Of a stretch of DNA of 64,000 bases, positions 32,283 through 45,105 are shown piece after piece. The translations under genes and the position numbers were made by a program. The notes under the pieces were generated by a model. The model made no database searches. It saw only the letters and a program-made list of their open reading frames with translations, and was not told the DNA's origin. The first letter of the stretch is position 1. Each line of letters begins with the position of its first letter. Where the stretch lies: positions 5,828,001 to 5,892,000 of the forward strand of contig CM060849.1 of assembly GCA_030737835.1 (NCBI GenBank), written 5' to 3'. The stretch comes from Acorus gramineus (Eukaryota; Streptophyta; Magnoliopsida; Acorales; Acoraceae).

Positions 32283-34531
32283 ATTTTGGAAGAGAATTCA
32301 ATGCAATAACTTAGAGTCATCACAGGCTCTAACACCCCCTCCCCTGGTTTCCAACCCAATTACTATATCAGAATAAATAACAATTCATGTGACATAAGAA
32401 ATTTTTTATTTGATTGCGTTTTCTATTTTTCTTATTGAGAAACGTAAAAATAATATTTTTATTATTTGGTTCACCTTGAATATTACAAAATAATAATGAG
32501 TGGTAGATAAGAGTTGGATATGAGTCTATAACTTTTTAAATGAGAATTATAATACCACCGCATAAATATTGTTATGTATTTGAGAATAAATATGAAAAAT
32601 ATGTGTGATATAATACATGTGACATGTTTTTAATATGTGTGTGAGAGTGTTAGATCAGAAATTTTTCATTAAGAATGATATTTCATAAAAGTTAACTTCA
32701 TCAAAATCAAATTTGTAAAATTTCAAAAAAAAAAGTAAATAGACATATCCTTGGCAAAGTGAGTTCTATAATTCCTCTTATTCTCAGCAAGACAATGATA
32801 TGTGTGATGATGTGACAACATCATAATGAAAGTCAAACAAAATACAAGTATATAAAAACAAGCAAAAGATCCTAACCCTTTAACCCATAGGCGAAGCCAT
32901 GAGTGGGCTCGGCTGGGCTGTAGCCCAGCCGAGATTTGTCAAAATAATTTTTTTATTTTATCTTTAATTTATTTAGAAAGGTTATGGAACTCATTTTTAC
33001 TGTGAGTTGACTATTAATCTCTTGCATATTAGATGAATCTCTGTATTGCAAAAGAGTTTGATTACAAAATATAGATCCATATTTGATAATAAGTGATTTT
33101 TATTATTTGAAACACTGTAGGGCTCGATTTTAATAGGAAATACTAGGGTGTTATGTGGATAGTCCGACGGACAGTCTGTACGTTTTTTAATTTTTTAAAA
33201 TTAGTAAATATCATTTAATGAAATATATATTTTAATAAAAAATGTAGATTACTTCATTTCTAATTTTTAATAAATGTATTTTTTTTATCGAGGTATATAC
33301 TTACCTAAAGAGGTATACACCTCTCTGAATGGCTAATGAGATATATAGGACTGTATTTGGGGCTAACCACAGACTACATGCAACAACGCTCAATTTAATA
33401 GTGTCATTTTATTATATATATTTTGCGTATGTTATCAATTTTACTAGATATATAATGTTCATTATGAATATGAACTTGTTTAATTTATATATATTTTAAA
33501 TTTTGTATTTTTTTTTAATATAGATTAAAAATTTTACTAAATTTTAATTTAACTCAGCCTAAAATTAAGTGCAGACTCCACTGCTTTAACCATCCGAGGC
33601 TAGTAGCCAACAATTCCAAAAAGGTCGGGTTATCTCATCCATGCCTTGAATTTGCCACATGGGACTAAACATGCATATATATCATATATGATTGTTTCAT
33701 ATTTTGTGGGGGAATTCAATCACTTTTTCTCAATCCTCTCTGTTTTTTTATTTCTTCTGTTTTTTTAATCACTCTCTTTAACCCATTTGGAGTCTGACAA
33801 TGGGAACGCAAAGGTATTGTACAGCTCTCAAGGACTTCAATTTTGGAAGAATTAATGGATCTCGACCTGCATGGAGGAATTAAATTTGGATTTTGATTTG
33901 ATTAATTTCTTCAGTGTGGTGGTGTCCTATGGTCAGCAATATATACAGACCATGTGGAATAAATAGATGTTTAGGAATGCCGACGCACCACTTTTCCATT
34001 GCTTTTCTTTCCTAACCAATGGGCGCCTGAATAAATCTATTAAAAACGCATTTGACATGATGTTTTACTACTTATTAAAATGTTTAAGAAATGATATATA
34101 TCGTTCAAAAAACATCATAAAAATCATTTAAAATTATCATATAATTTTTTATTTTGAGGTCATATATATTTTGATGAATTTCATTTATGTACGTATAATT
34201 AAGCATATGATTTTCTAAAAATTGAGTGCATCTAAGCTCAAAATGCTTAGAAAATTAGTTATACTTCCTTGGTAAATAAACTTATCCATGCATAAGCATC
34301 AACTAAGGTTGCGCTTGGTTGCAACAAAATTGATTTTAGACAAAAGTTGAGTTTAAAATTGATTTTGTAGGAACTTGCATCTCCACAGCTTCTGAAAAAC
34401 TCAAGTTTGAACACCTTTTCACATAAATCTGTCTAATCCAAACTCATTCCCAAACGATTTCTAATATGCGAGATGTTGCGTGATCGACTCCTGCCAGGTG
34501 CAAGAACCCTCCATTGAGACTAGTTACAATT
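32283..34531. other. AT-rich intergenic stretch
   Basis: Mostly AT-rich. GGCGAAGCCATGAGTGGGCT at 32,890 and GCAGACTCCACTGC at 33,572 are weakly inverted and may be the ends of an old hAT-like MITE. A segment at 33,150-33,400 resembles the MITE at 20,108 in its interior. Neither boundary is firm and no gene is seen. Confidence 0.4.
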
Positions 34532-35743
34532 TGTAGATACCCTAATTTTGACCATCCAAAGAAAGGAAATTTACTTCAAGTAATATTGAAAAACAATCAC
34601 TTTTGGACATCTAATAGAAAACTCCCTCAGAAACCGAAACTGAAAACCCTAAGTCCAACACTTAGAAATATCTAAGAGCTTGGACAGGGGCAGCTACTTG
34701 AGAGTAGCGCCCCATACCAGGCGGCCAGTTTCAACTAGCCTCCCCCTGACCGACCCCAAACCGCCTTCCTGGATAGGACATAAAGCAAGCATGATTGTGG
34801 CGGATTGTCCCTTCTAGCCGCCCCATCTCAGCCGGTTCATCCTTAGTAACCGACCCAAGCCACCGCTTATCAGAGATGGGAGGTTTGATAGGTTATGATG
34901 GGAGCGGCTACCTAAGAGTAGCCGCCCCTCACTGGGCGGCTAAATACCATTAGCCGCCCCTCACCTGGACACTGTCAGAGAACAAAGATCTAATGGGAGG
35001 TCAAATCAAACACCTTATTACCCATTTTGATCTATTGTCCAGTGGACATTCCTATACCCCTTTTTTACTATAAATAGGGGAGCAACTAATTCATATTTAT
35101 CATCAATTTCAATCATCAATTCCATCATCAATTCGATAATCAATACCCATCAATAACCCCAACCACCCACATTCCCAACACCACCACTTCAAACCCTTGA
35201 GAGAAAAGTGAGAAAGAAACCCATTTCATACACCCAATCCACTCTCGAAATCCACTCTCCAAAACCAAGGCTAAACCCGGTTTAGCCTCTGCTAAAACCA
35301 AACCCAAACCCTACCCAAGTAGCCGGCCCTTCCCCTAGCACACCTGAGTCTCAATTCTCCTTTAGTCAGGTTCCCAAAGCAGAAGAGGATCCCTGTCTTC
35401 ACCTCTGTGTATGGCATATCCATGTCTCAGAGCTGAGACCCCACAAACTCCCCACGAAGGTAGCCACCCCAACTTTTCCTGCTTTTTTTAGAAAAGCAGG
35501 TGGCGATCACAACCACCCCTGAATCCTCATGAGGACCCGTCGGCCGCCTCAACAAGGAACGAACAACCAAACCGCCCACCCCTTCCAAGAAACGATCCAA
35601 CCGAGCCAGCCAAGGCCCAGCTCTCCGGGTCCGAGCTTCTGAAGAACCCCCACACACGCACCCAGACCACCGGAAGACCGTCGAGGAGGAAGGAAGAGAG
35701 GGCCCCTTTCTTTACTTTTTCCTTTCAAAATCCGATACCGACA
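34532..35743 (+). mobile_element. 5' LTR of R2
   Basis: It starts TGTAGATACCCTAATTTTGA and ends CCGATACCGACA, followed after one base by a primer-binding-like sequence. The 1.2-kb length suits the Tat lineage. U3 has repeated palindromic blocks of the type GGCGGCTA...TAGCCGCCCC (34,690-34,970). TATA at 35,069 is followed by a leader with TCAATCATCAATT-type repeats (35,098-35,155). No second LTR is available for confirmation. Confidence 0.65.
35069..35076 (+). promoter_or_regulatory. TATA box of the R2 LTR
   Basis: TATAAATA in ACTATAAATAGGGGAGC. Context and position match the R1 LTR. Confidence 0.65.
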
Positions 35744-35744
35744 G

Positions 35745-35765
35745 CCTGGCGATCACGGTGGGACC
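35745..35765 (+). promoter_or_regulatory. Primer-binding site of R2
   Basis: CCTGGCGATCACGGTGGGACC lies two bases after the LTR end. It resembles the TGGCGCC..GTGGGA sites of Tat/Athila elements with a few changes; the tRNA is uncertain. Confidence 0.5.
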
Positions 35766-35904
35766 TCCCTCGTGAAAGACAACAAAAGGTAATCTTCTTC
35801 TGCTTATTTCCCATAAACCTGACTAGAATGCCATCACCCCTCTAGGAAAACTGAGATTTCCCACCCCTCAAGTCTGGTCCTCCTCTACTTTGCATTACAA
35901 CATC

Positions 35905-36024
35905 TTTTACTGCTTTAAGCTGCACATAGCTGCGCACCCTTTTTACTGCTTTAAGCCGCACACAGCTGCACACCCCTTTACTACTTTAAGCCGCACACAG
36001 CTGCGCACCCTTTTATCGCTTTAT
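35905..36024 (+). repeat. Leader tandem repeat of R2
   Basis: Three to four copies of a 34-36-base unit, ACTGCTTTAAGCCGCACACA then GCTGCGCACCCTTTT, lie between the primer-binding site and gag. Confidence 0.8.
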
Positions 36025-36076
36025 TTACTACTTTGATCTACATTCATTCACACCTAGGCCTTTCCATATTCACGCA

Positions 36077-36704
36077 ATGGAGGCCTATACCCAGGAAAAA
36101 ATAGTAGAGGAGAAGGACAACCAGGGAGACCAAACCGCCCAATTCCTCAACCACCTAGAGGAGAGGATGGCTACCTTAGGATACCAGTCGGTCGAGGACA
36201 TGTTCAATGACCTCACCGACTATCACCAGGCCAAAACCTTGAAGCAGGAAACTCCTGTTAAGACCCCAAAGGCTTGCCCCACCCCCTAATACACCACCAA
36301 CACCCGACTTCTCGGTAAATCTGGGTCCAAGCCTCTTTTCCTTTGCCCCAACTTCCCACGCAAATCCAATATTCCCAACCGTTTTTGCCCCGAGCCCTTA
36401 CCAAGCCACCTCCAACCCGGGACCACTAAACAGTCCTCCCATGGGAGAGACGTTGGATGAAACCATCCGGAGAATCCTCTCCGAGACTGGCCCTTCTGCC
36501 CCCAAACACATGTCTCTACACAACCTGAGACAGATCTCGTCAGTCCACCTACCGGAGGGATTTAAAATCCTAAAATTTTGTCAGTACAACGGTCGTGGAG
36601 ACCCAGACATTCATTTGACCGCCTTTTATCTAGACGCCCGACCGTTTCTAGATAACCGACCTCTGCTAGTATTCCTCTTCCAAAAATCATTGGAAGGAGA
36701 AGCA
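36077..36704 (+). pseudogene. R2 gag, N-terminal part
   Basis: The first block (ATG 36,077 to a stop at 36,287-36,289) reads MEAYTQEKIVEEKDNQGDQ and has no domain match I know. After a frame change, 36,441-36,704 reads MGETLDETIRRILSE, then LPEGFKILKFCQYNGRGDP and FLFQKSLEGEA. This is the start of the Retrotrans_gag domain in Tat elements (usual form: KLPKFETYDGTGDP). Coding stops at 36,704 where the nested LTR is inserted. The frame continues at 43,569 with LQWFSTLP, the expected next residues. Gag builds the particle. Confidence 0.85.
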
Positions 36705-38892
36705 TGTCACGCCACAGGGCGGCCGTCCCCGAGACGTGGCAATAATAAAATATCAGCTATCAATACCTGAGGTCAATAAAGACTCCAACAACAACACACA
36801 AGGTGGCAAAGCAAGGATAATGATAACTGACTGAAAAGCGGAAGCATAATATATAAACAATGTCTGTAACCCAAAAACATTATTACAGACTCGAATACAC
36901 AATCACTGTTCTGTGACAGCCAAGTCTAGACCAGAGAAAATACAACCTGTGCCACATGCACGATTTACAATACATACAATGACTCTAGGACTGCTGACAG
37001 CCTCGCACTCGCCACCCGCCGGAAGAACGCTCCACGCCCATAAGACCACGCCACAGGAAAGCTCCAGCTCCACGCCCAACAATGCCCCTGAAAAGAAACA
37101 GTATGCGAGGGGTGAGCTACATGCTCAGTGAGTGGCTGGAAACCAATCACCATACAACAGTTCAATACTAAAGCAATTTCCTTTCAAGGAAAACATGGGT
37201 GGAAACCCATGGATAACACGGTCACGCGGCGGCGCGACCAACCTCACCCTTACCCTCACTCCCGGAGGAAGACTCTTGGGACTTTTGGGGAGAGACCATA
37301 CCGTTGGTCGAAGAGACTCGGGATTACTGGTCTACACAACACTACTGGATCACCAACTTCACCCTCACCCTCATTCCCGGAGGGGGTCTCTTGGGACTTT
37401 TGGGGAGTGACCATACCGTTGATCGAGGAGACCCGGGATTACTGGTCTACGCAACAATACTGAATCATCTACATCGAGATAACTGTTCAACAATGTCTTT
37501 AGACATCGATACGAGACCGGGTTGCGAACAACTATGGGAACGGATGAACAACGAATGGGTCACGAGGCGATGTGTCTTCACCTCATCCTCACCCTCACTC
37601 CCAGAGGGAGACTCTTGGGACTTTTGGAAGAGACTTAGACTACTCTACACCCTTGGTCCACCGGTAGCCCTTTCCCCGGGTAATCACTACCTGGTATACT
37701 CCCACAATCAGTACGCTCCCGAATGCATCGGTGGTACCTACGGATGGGAGCCCTCTGTCAGGACAGCTAAGACCCGGCCCTCTTCAACACGGACGACATT
37801 GGGAGTAAACATTCCATGTTCGCAAAGCGAACCCAATGAAAAAACAACTACTCTCGATAATCACTTATCGAGATATCGAATACTACTGTACTCCCACACC
37901 ATTGCGTCGCTCAGACACAGGGGGGGTGTCACGCCCCAACTACTGGCTTAACAATCCGATAAGATAATGAATTCTCCTGAATTCCAAACGAGTGCATCGC
38001 TCGGATGCACGGGGCGATTACATCGCCAGCGCTCTAACTAATAAGGTACAACCCGACAGCGGGTCATACCCACGCCTATCCCAGATAGGCCTATCAGTTT
38101 TTAACATGCGCATATAATTATATCCAGGAGAATTTTATATCTAGCTATGTGCATGAACCATATGCACAATCATCTAATAATTATAGAGAACTCCCTAACA
38201 TGGATTTACATCATAATAAATCATACAACATGCATACATGGTCATTAATCACATAAGCACACAAGGCCTAACTTAAACATGCGTTGGATATCACCAACTT
38301 AAAAGAAAGGGTCAAGCGCGATCTCGCGCACTAACAGGTGCATGCCAATATTCCAAACGAACCTGAGTCGAGTAGGAATTCGCATCTACTTACTCAGTTC
38401 GTTCAGAGGGAGAGGGCGGGAGAGATCATCATCTCATGGAGCTGGTCATAGCTTTGCCCCATTAGCATGGGCGCAACAACTACACCACGCCCTCGAGTCT
38501 TATCGCAAGGGAATATTAGGCAGGTGCCCGTTATTAACCCAGACTTAATCATGCTGGATATTCAATTAATATGGTGGGAGTAGTATTACAATACTACCTA
38601 AGGCATGCCATATTCTATACATCCATACACATTTCAAACAATACATGCCCATACTAGAGGGGCGCATGCAACACAATCATTCATACATGTATATAAGCCT
38701 AGCATGCAAGATATTTACATATTATAGCTTAAGCATGGCCATACTACTTATCTACACAAGTAGTATAGCTAGGGGGCCCCATCGATGCGCGACGCGCGTC
38801 TACGCGCGTCGAGCGCATCCCGAGAGGGGGGGGGGGATTGGATCGAACCACTCACCATTACCTGGGACCTCGCGCATCCCATCCGACGAGAT

Positions 38893-39452
38893 CTGCAAGG
38901 TAAGGGCATCAAATTTGGTGAGTAACATCACAATTTAACACTTAGAAATCACTAGAAATACCAAAGACTTAGACATGCACGCATACGGGCTCGCACGCAT
39001 GCAAGCACGCGCGTATGCACGCATGCCCGAGTGCCCCAGCACCTACCCGAGACCCTGGGCAGCCCCACGCATGCCCCAGCACGCGCACGCACGCGCGCAC
39101 TGGCACCTAGCCGCGCGCCCAGACACACGCCCAGGCGCACTGCCCCACGCGCGCATACGCTCGCGCACACCCCACTCGCTGCCAGCATCCGCGCGCACCC
39201 GCGCGCCCGCTCCGCCCGAACCCGCGCTCACGCGCCCGCCTGTGCCTGCCAGCGCCCCTCTGCGCGCGCGCCTGCGCGCGCACGCGCGCAGACAGGCCCC
39301 TGCGCGCGCCCAGCCATCCTTAACCCCTTTTTAACCCCTTTTAACCCCTCCCCCACACTTCTCACTCACCCTAAACCAAATACCTAGCATGCATGACTTC
39401 CCCACAACCCCCTAAGCCATGAAAAACCAAGAAAAGAAGGGGAAGAGCTCAC
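38893..39452 (-). other. Predicted intron in LTR A'
   Basis: On the minus strand exon 1 ends CCCTCCCAAG, the intron starts GTGAGC and ends CCTTACCTTGCAG, and exon 2 begins ATCTCGTCGG. Length is about 560 bases. It lies at the same position as the introns of the other LTR copies but its interior is the GC-rich CACGCGCGC block. Confidence 0.7.
38965..39310. repeat. CpG-dense alternating purine-pyrimidine block (A')
   Basis: Degenerate GCACGCGCGC and GCATGC-type sequence with very few A/T tracts. It lies inside the predicted LTR intron. Long open frames on both strands here are composition artefacts. Confidence 0.85.
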
Positions 39453-42014
39453 CTTGGGAGGGGGAATGAAAGGGGGAGATTCGGGGGCCCTCGATGCACC
39501 CGCGACCACCTCAACCACCACCACCACTACCACCACCTCCTCAGCCCTCCTCAGCCTTCTTTGGCTGCAAATCAGGGGGGGGGAAGACATGAAAAGGGAG
39601 CTAGAGAGAGGGGGATCAACAACAACAACAACACAAACACAAACCTTGGTCTTCCTCCTTCACCTTCTCCTTCCTTTGCTTCTTTGTCCTCCTTCTCCAC
39701 ACACAAAGAGAGGAAAAAGAGACCAAGAGAGGGAGAGAAAGAGAGGTCCACGAGTTGGGAGAGAGGGGGAGAGAGAGAGAGAGCAAAATGGTCATTTTCA
39801 TGCCCAAATAGTGTTTTGGGGTGACCATAAGGGGGTGGTGAGGTTAGGGTTAGGCTCACCCTCACTCAACCACTTATTTTTGCTTTATTAGGAAGCGTGC
39901 GGAGAAGCACCACACACTCGAAAATATCTCACCCACCGAAACCCAGTAACGGCCAAACCCGGATGCGATTCGGAACTGCATATTTTTCAAAATGTTACCG
40001 GAATTCGATGAAATTTTTATGGGTAGTACTAAACAGTACCAGGACCCATAATATGCAGTTAGATTTTCAATCAGAGTACTCTAACTCCCGCAGGTGGCTA
40101 AAAGCCAAAATTTTAGCTACTCCGATCGAAAAAATTAAAAGGCCCTGAATGACCCATAAGTGACCAAGGCTTAACCGAAATTGTCACGCCCTAGGGCGGC
40201 CAACCCCGGGACGCGGTAAGTGTATATATCATATCAGAAACCTACACAGGAGGTCAAATATATATACTCTAAACCACAAATAAAATGACAACACAGATCA
40301 AACAGGGCTGACATAATATATACACAATATAGCGGAAGCTAAAACTGAATCTGTGAATAAACATTCTACAGACTCGATACTCAATCATCTGTCCTGTGAG
40401 AGCCAATATACACCAATACAACTAAATACATACAAATGCGTGCCAAGCACGGTAATACAATACATATGGTCAAGAAGGGATGCTGATAACCTCTGGCACT
40501 CGCGGAACGTAGCGCTGCTCCGCTACTGAAGAAATCCCTCGGAAGGCTCCAACTGCTGCTCCGGCTCCAGCTCAGGCTCAGTGACAACTGGGGAAAAACA
40601 TATGCGAGGGGTGAGCCACACGCTCAGTGAACGGCACAACCCATGCATCACAGACAATATTGACCACAACATATTAATCCATTCTAATCCACAATTTTTC
40701 CATAATCCAGATCATACCCTCACCTTTACCCCTCAACAGGGGACTCAGGATGTTGGGACTAACAATTATTCACAAACAAAACCAGCGGGTCACTCATCGC
40801 CAACCCACTACACCCTCACCCTCACCTTTCCAAAGGTGACATAGGATTTTGGGACTGATAATCATCCATTCACATATCCAGTAGGTCGCTCATCGCCAAC
40901 CCACTACACCCTCACCCTCACCCTACCACGGGTGACATAGGATTTTGGGACTGACTAGGCTGTTGGTCACCCTTGGTCCACCGATGGTCTCTCCCTCCAC
41001 TCCGTAGGCCGCCTGGTCTACTCCCACATTCAGCACAGTCCGTCACCAAATCAGGAAGTGCCTACTGATGGGAGCCCTCTGTCAGGAAGGCCCTGTCTAA
41101 CGTTGGGGGTAGTCTCTACCAGATCCAACGCAGGGAACAGAACAGCCTAATCCATACGCAAGTGATCCACTCGGATCCGCCGACTACACGTCTCAACAAT
41201 TCAAATGTCATGAACTCTTCAGAGTTCCTCCAGGGCGCATATCCAAGATGCGGGGAAAATAGTACAATCAAAAGCAATGTTGTAATATCATTAGGGGAAA
41301 GAAACTTGGGAGGGTGGCGTGAGTTCCCAATACAGGATACCCCGACAACCAAACAAGGAACACGGAGTACCCTAACACGGGTCTCACCGCTGTCCTCGCA
41401 AGGCCCCTCCCCTATAATATTCACTACATATGCTAATAATCATACCAAACATACAACTCTAACGTTCTGAATTCCTCAGAACCCACCAGGGCGCATAACT
41501 ACGATGCGGGGAACATGCATAAGGTTATAACAGGGTGGAATATCATTGGGGGAAAGAAACTCGGGAGGGCAGCGTGAGTTCCCATTATAGGACACCCCGA
41601 CAACCAAACAAGGAACACGGTATACCCTAACCCGGGTCTCACCGCTGTCCTCGCAAGGCCCCTCCCCTATAATATTCACTATAACATGCAATTCAACAAA
41701 TACTAGCATTTAATTTAATAAATAAACTAGTAGGACACATGCATTGGTCGGGCTTCCTAACAAGGAACCAGGAGACATGCTGCATGGCTCATACACATCC
41801 TAAGGGTGCAAGTCCCTAACATGCAAAGTCTAGGGTAGCATGCATTTCTACATTTTCATCATGCTCACATGCAATACATATTATTACAGGTTAATATAAT
41901 CCACGGTGCCCCAGGAGAGGTCGGTATACGCCCAAGTGCGTATAACACCTCTCTACTGGGTTGGATTGTCCCACTCACCGGAACTCGGGTCGACGCGCGA
42001 CAGTCCGTCGAGAT

Positions 42015-42941
42015 CTGCAAGACAGGGTATTAACTGGGTAAGTATAAATCCGCAAGTATTATTAAATACTTAAATAAATACCCAAAACCCACCACAAACA
42101 CCTAACACTCGGGCAAACGTGCACGCGACCCGCACGCACGTTAGCCCGAGCACTCCGGCAACCACCCGCACGGCCACCCGACCGCCCGGGTGCACCGCGC
42201 GCTTCAGCCCGCGCACCCCGCACGCTTCGCGCCGGCCCGCGAGCACCCCGCGCGCAGCGCCTCGCCCCGCGCGCACCCCGCGCGCACCTCCGCCACCTTG
42301 CCGCACCTCGCGCGCACCTCGCACGCACCTCGCACACCTTGCCGCACCTCGCGCGCACCTCGCACGCACCTCGCACACCTTGCCGCACCTCGCGCGCACC
42401 TCGCACGCACCCCGCCTCGCGCCCGTGCACACCGCCTCGCGCCCGACCTCCAGCCTCCACTCACACGGCATCCGCACGACCAGCCCCCCCCCCCCCGGCG
42501 CCCGCCCGCGCGCACGCTCGCGCGCACGCACGCGCGCACGCCCAGCCAGCCCTCTGCGCACGCTGTCGGTGCTGCCTGAGGCCCCCAGCCCGAGCACGCC
42601 TGCACTGCCAGCCCGTCCCGCTCGCCCAGCACGACCAGCGCCCTGCACCAGGCCCGCGCGCACTCGCGCGCACGCCGCGCGTACGCACGCCCGCGCACGC
42701 ACGCGCGCCTGCCCGCGCGCACCCGACCTGCGCGCCGCCTGGACTGCTGCTGCTGCTGCTGTTTGGCCCGGACGACCTGCCACTGCCCGAGCGCCACCAC
42801 CACCCCTCCCTTGACCACCGACCACCTCCAACCACCTCCGACCACCCTCCGATGACCCCCACTGCCGCCGACCACCCCCAAACACCAAACCCACCTCCCT
42901 AGCATTCATCTATGCAAGAAAGAGAGGGAAAGGAGGCTTAC
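42015..42941 (-). other. Predicted intron in LTR B1
   Basis: On the minus strand exon 1 ends CCCTTCCCTCG, the intron opens GTAAGCC and closes CCTGTCTTGCAG, and exon 2 begins ATCTCGACGG. Length is 927 bases, most of it the GC-rich block 42,100-42,735. Confidence 0.72.
42100..42735. repeat. CpG-dense block with CACCTCGCGCGC repeats (B1)
   Basis: Includes at least three copies of a roughly 50-base unit, CACCTTGCCGCACCTCGCGC followed by GCACCTCGCACGCACCTCG (42,290-42,410), and alternating GCGCACGC tracts. It lies within the predicted intron. Confidence 0.85.
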
Positions 42942-43568
42942 CGAGGGAAGGGGAAGACGTTCGGTAGCTCTTCGCGCGCCGAAACCTTCCTCAAAGGCTC
43001 TCCCACGCCCCGATCTATCACGGCCCTCAATTTGGCTCGAAACAGAGGAGAGAGAGAGGAGGTCGGGGAGGCTAGGATCGTCGGAACTCGAATTTGAAGA
43101 CACCGGAGCGTAGATCGGGACCCGATCTACACTTCCCGTGCTTTAGGTTTTTGGTTTTGAGGGGTGGAGGGGGCTCAAACGGAAGAAAAACGGAGGAGAG
43201 GAGAGAGAGAGTCCAAGGTCAGGGATAATGAATAGTGATTTCAAATTTTTAGATTCCCTTTAAGTAGAGCGCGACTTAAAAACCCGGATACGCCCCGGAA
43301 CTGCGAAATTTTTGCAAACGATGCCAGAATTCGATGAAATTTTCGTGAGAGGTCTAAAATGGCACCAGGACACCAAATATGCAGTTAGATTTTCAATCGG
43401 AGTCCTCTAGCTCAGGACGATAGCTAACAGTCCAAAAATAAGCGGTTCCGATCGAAAACCCTAAAAATTTTTAAAACTGCCAGTGCGCTCTAACGGTTAC
43501 CAGCAGGCTAAAAGTGACACATATATAACAGCTTAACCAAAATGGCTCCAAATGACACAGGCATAACA

Positions 43569-45105
43569 GAGAAGCACTACAATGGTTCTCCACCCTCCCT
43601 ATATAGATCATTTGTCAAACTTCTTGGCTATAAGCGAGAAGTTTCTAGGCCGCTACGGTTATCAGAGGATTAGGACCCCCTCTATTTCAGACCTGACCGT
43701 AGAAAGAATGAGGCCTAGGGAGGAATTTGAGCAGTACGTGTCCAGGTGGCGCACCCTCATCCACCGAACTGACCTGCAATTAACAGAATGTCAAGAAATT
43801 AACATGATGTTGCAAGGCCTAAGTCCAGAACTTCGTATGAGTCTTTCGTACGGGGACTGCACTACGTACCAGCTTCTCATTGACCGCCACAATAGGATCT
43901 CCCATTGTGTAGCCCCAGCAGTCCAAACGCAGTCCCCACCTATCAGCCATAGGGTTGGACAACCGCCGAGAAAGGCGCACACCCCCACGGTAGAGGGGAT
44001 CACACAAATTTTGGCACTCTACCCCAACGGAGCGCAAGTTCCTGATCAAGGACCAGCTTCAAGACAGTATACGTCCGGTTCATCCGAATATGTGCCGCCT
44101 CGGCAAGCCAATCAAAACTTAATTCCTCGATCAGTACCCGCCCTCGTGCCGATACGACAAAACCCAATAGCCCAAAGTCCTCAAGTCCAGAGCCCCATAA
44201 TTCAAAGCCAAGGCCAAACTAGGACCCCCCCTGCTTATTCCGCTCCCCCAAGAGCGCAAAACCTAACCCCTAGGCAGCCTACCCAAAGCTCTTACAACGA
44301 AGTTTCCCCTCCAACCTCCTATGGCCCAAGACGGATGGGAAAAAGGGACTCTGACCCACCCCTCCCAGAAACCTTAACAAGGATTTTTAGGGTAATGATG
44401 GACACCAATAGTATCTCCCTCCCTGCCGCTAGGCCCTCACTCCCCGGGGCCAGCACTGCACGTTACTGTCAATACCATTAACAGCATGGTCATACCGCAG
44501 AACAATGCATTGTCTTTCAGGACTTTGTTTATGATTTAAATGATGACAGGCGCCTTGATTGGGCCATGATCAAAGGCCATCTGAGCTGGGGCAATCCCCA
44601 AGCAAACAAGCCACTTGGCATATTCACTGACCCCATGCCAGATCACGACCAAGCCTCCACTTCCAGAACCCACGCTGTCAACATGATTAGGAGGGAGAGA
44701 CATCCATCACCAGAGCCGAGTAGCTCAGAGAGCGCTACCGACGGAAGTTCATCCAAAGAGTCCGAGGAGGAAGGGCAGGACGGGCCTTTCCAGCTAAACC
44801 TCGACGACCACGACCTCGCCATACTGTATGGCGTGGAAGAACAAGTAGTCCCCGTCCTGCCTGAAGTCATCAACATAGAGTCCGATGAAAGCGGACTGGA
44901 CAACCCAGGAGAAGAAGAAGAGGAGGAACCATTCGAAGAGGTTCCCAAAGGAGCGAACAAAGGACCTGAAGAAGGGGAGTGTACTTTGGATGATCTGCAT
45001 CCGGATGACAACGGGTCCTTGAAAAGCACTGACACGGTAGACGGCCCCTACCGCCCAATGACCATCTCCTTCAGTGACAAGGACCTCCCTGATCGAAGGC
45101 TGTGA
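43569..45105 (+). pseudogene. R2 gag, C-terminal part with degenerate zinc knuckle
   Basis: Resumes gag after the nested LTRs. The main frame (43,582-44,481) reads FLGRYGYQRIRTPSISDL, MRPREEFEQYVSRWRTL and LQGLSPELRMSLSYGD, which is the second half of Retrotrans_gag. A Pro/Gln/Ser-rich linker follows. At 44,461-44,517 a CQYH-x-QHGHTAEQC pattern is the CCHC-like knuckle of Tat gag, with a TAA inside it (44,479). A different frame block 44,566-45,105 is acidic (NPGEEEEEEPFEE) and ends at a TGA before the protease. A one- or two-base frameshift lies near 43,595. Confidence 0.82.

Larger units (their letters stand above)
40182..43530 (-). mobile_element. LTR B1 nested within A', 13-bp flanking repeat
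   Basis: On the minus strand it starts TGTTATATATGTGTCACTTT (43,530) and ends GGCGTGACA (40,182). Termini match the copies at 46,318 and 52,277. It is flanked by GCTTAACCGAAAT (40,169-40,181) and GCTTAACCAAAAT (43,531-43,543), 12 of 13 identical, longer than the 5 bp seen at the other B copies. It must be younger than A', which it interrupts. It contains two tandem copies of a GGGGAGGGGCCTTGCGAGG segment (41,400-41,430 and 41,640-41,680) and repeats ending ACACCCTCACCCTCAC. Confidence 0.85.
36697..43576 (-). mobile_element. Nested LTR A' (itself containing LTR B1), 8-bp flanking repeat
   Basis: On the minus strand the outer unit begins TGTTATGCCTGTGTCATTTG at 43,568 and ends GGCGTGACA... at 36,705, like the LTR at 2,509. 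It is interrupted by LTR B1 (40,182-43,530), so the A' parts are 36,705-40,181 and 43,531-43,568. It is flanked by GAGAAGCA at 36,697-36,704 and 43,569-43,576. The duplication appears to be 8 bases, not 5. Removing the unit restores the gag reading ...EGEALQWFSTLP. No internal region is present, so it is a solo LTR. Confidence 0.8.

Noticed and set aside
32890..33590. hAT-type MITE (GGCGAAGCC...GACTCCACTGC)
   Set aside because: The ends match poorly and no 8-bp duplication is visible.
42070..42909. Long open frames on both strands in GC-rich blocks (also 39,000-39,390, 46,750-47,530, 53,142-53,640)
   Set aside because: All are Arg/Ala/Pro/Gly-rich translations of alternating GC repeats, open in several frames at once, and lie inside predicted LTR introns.
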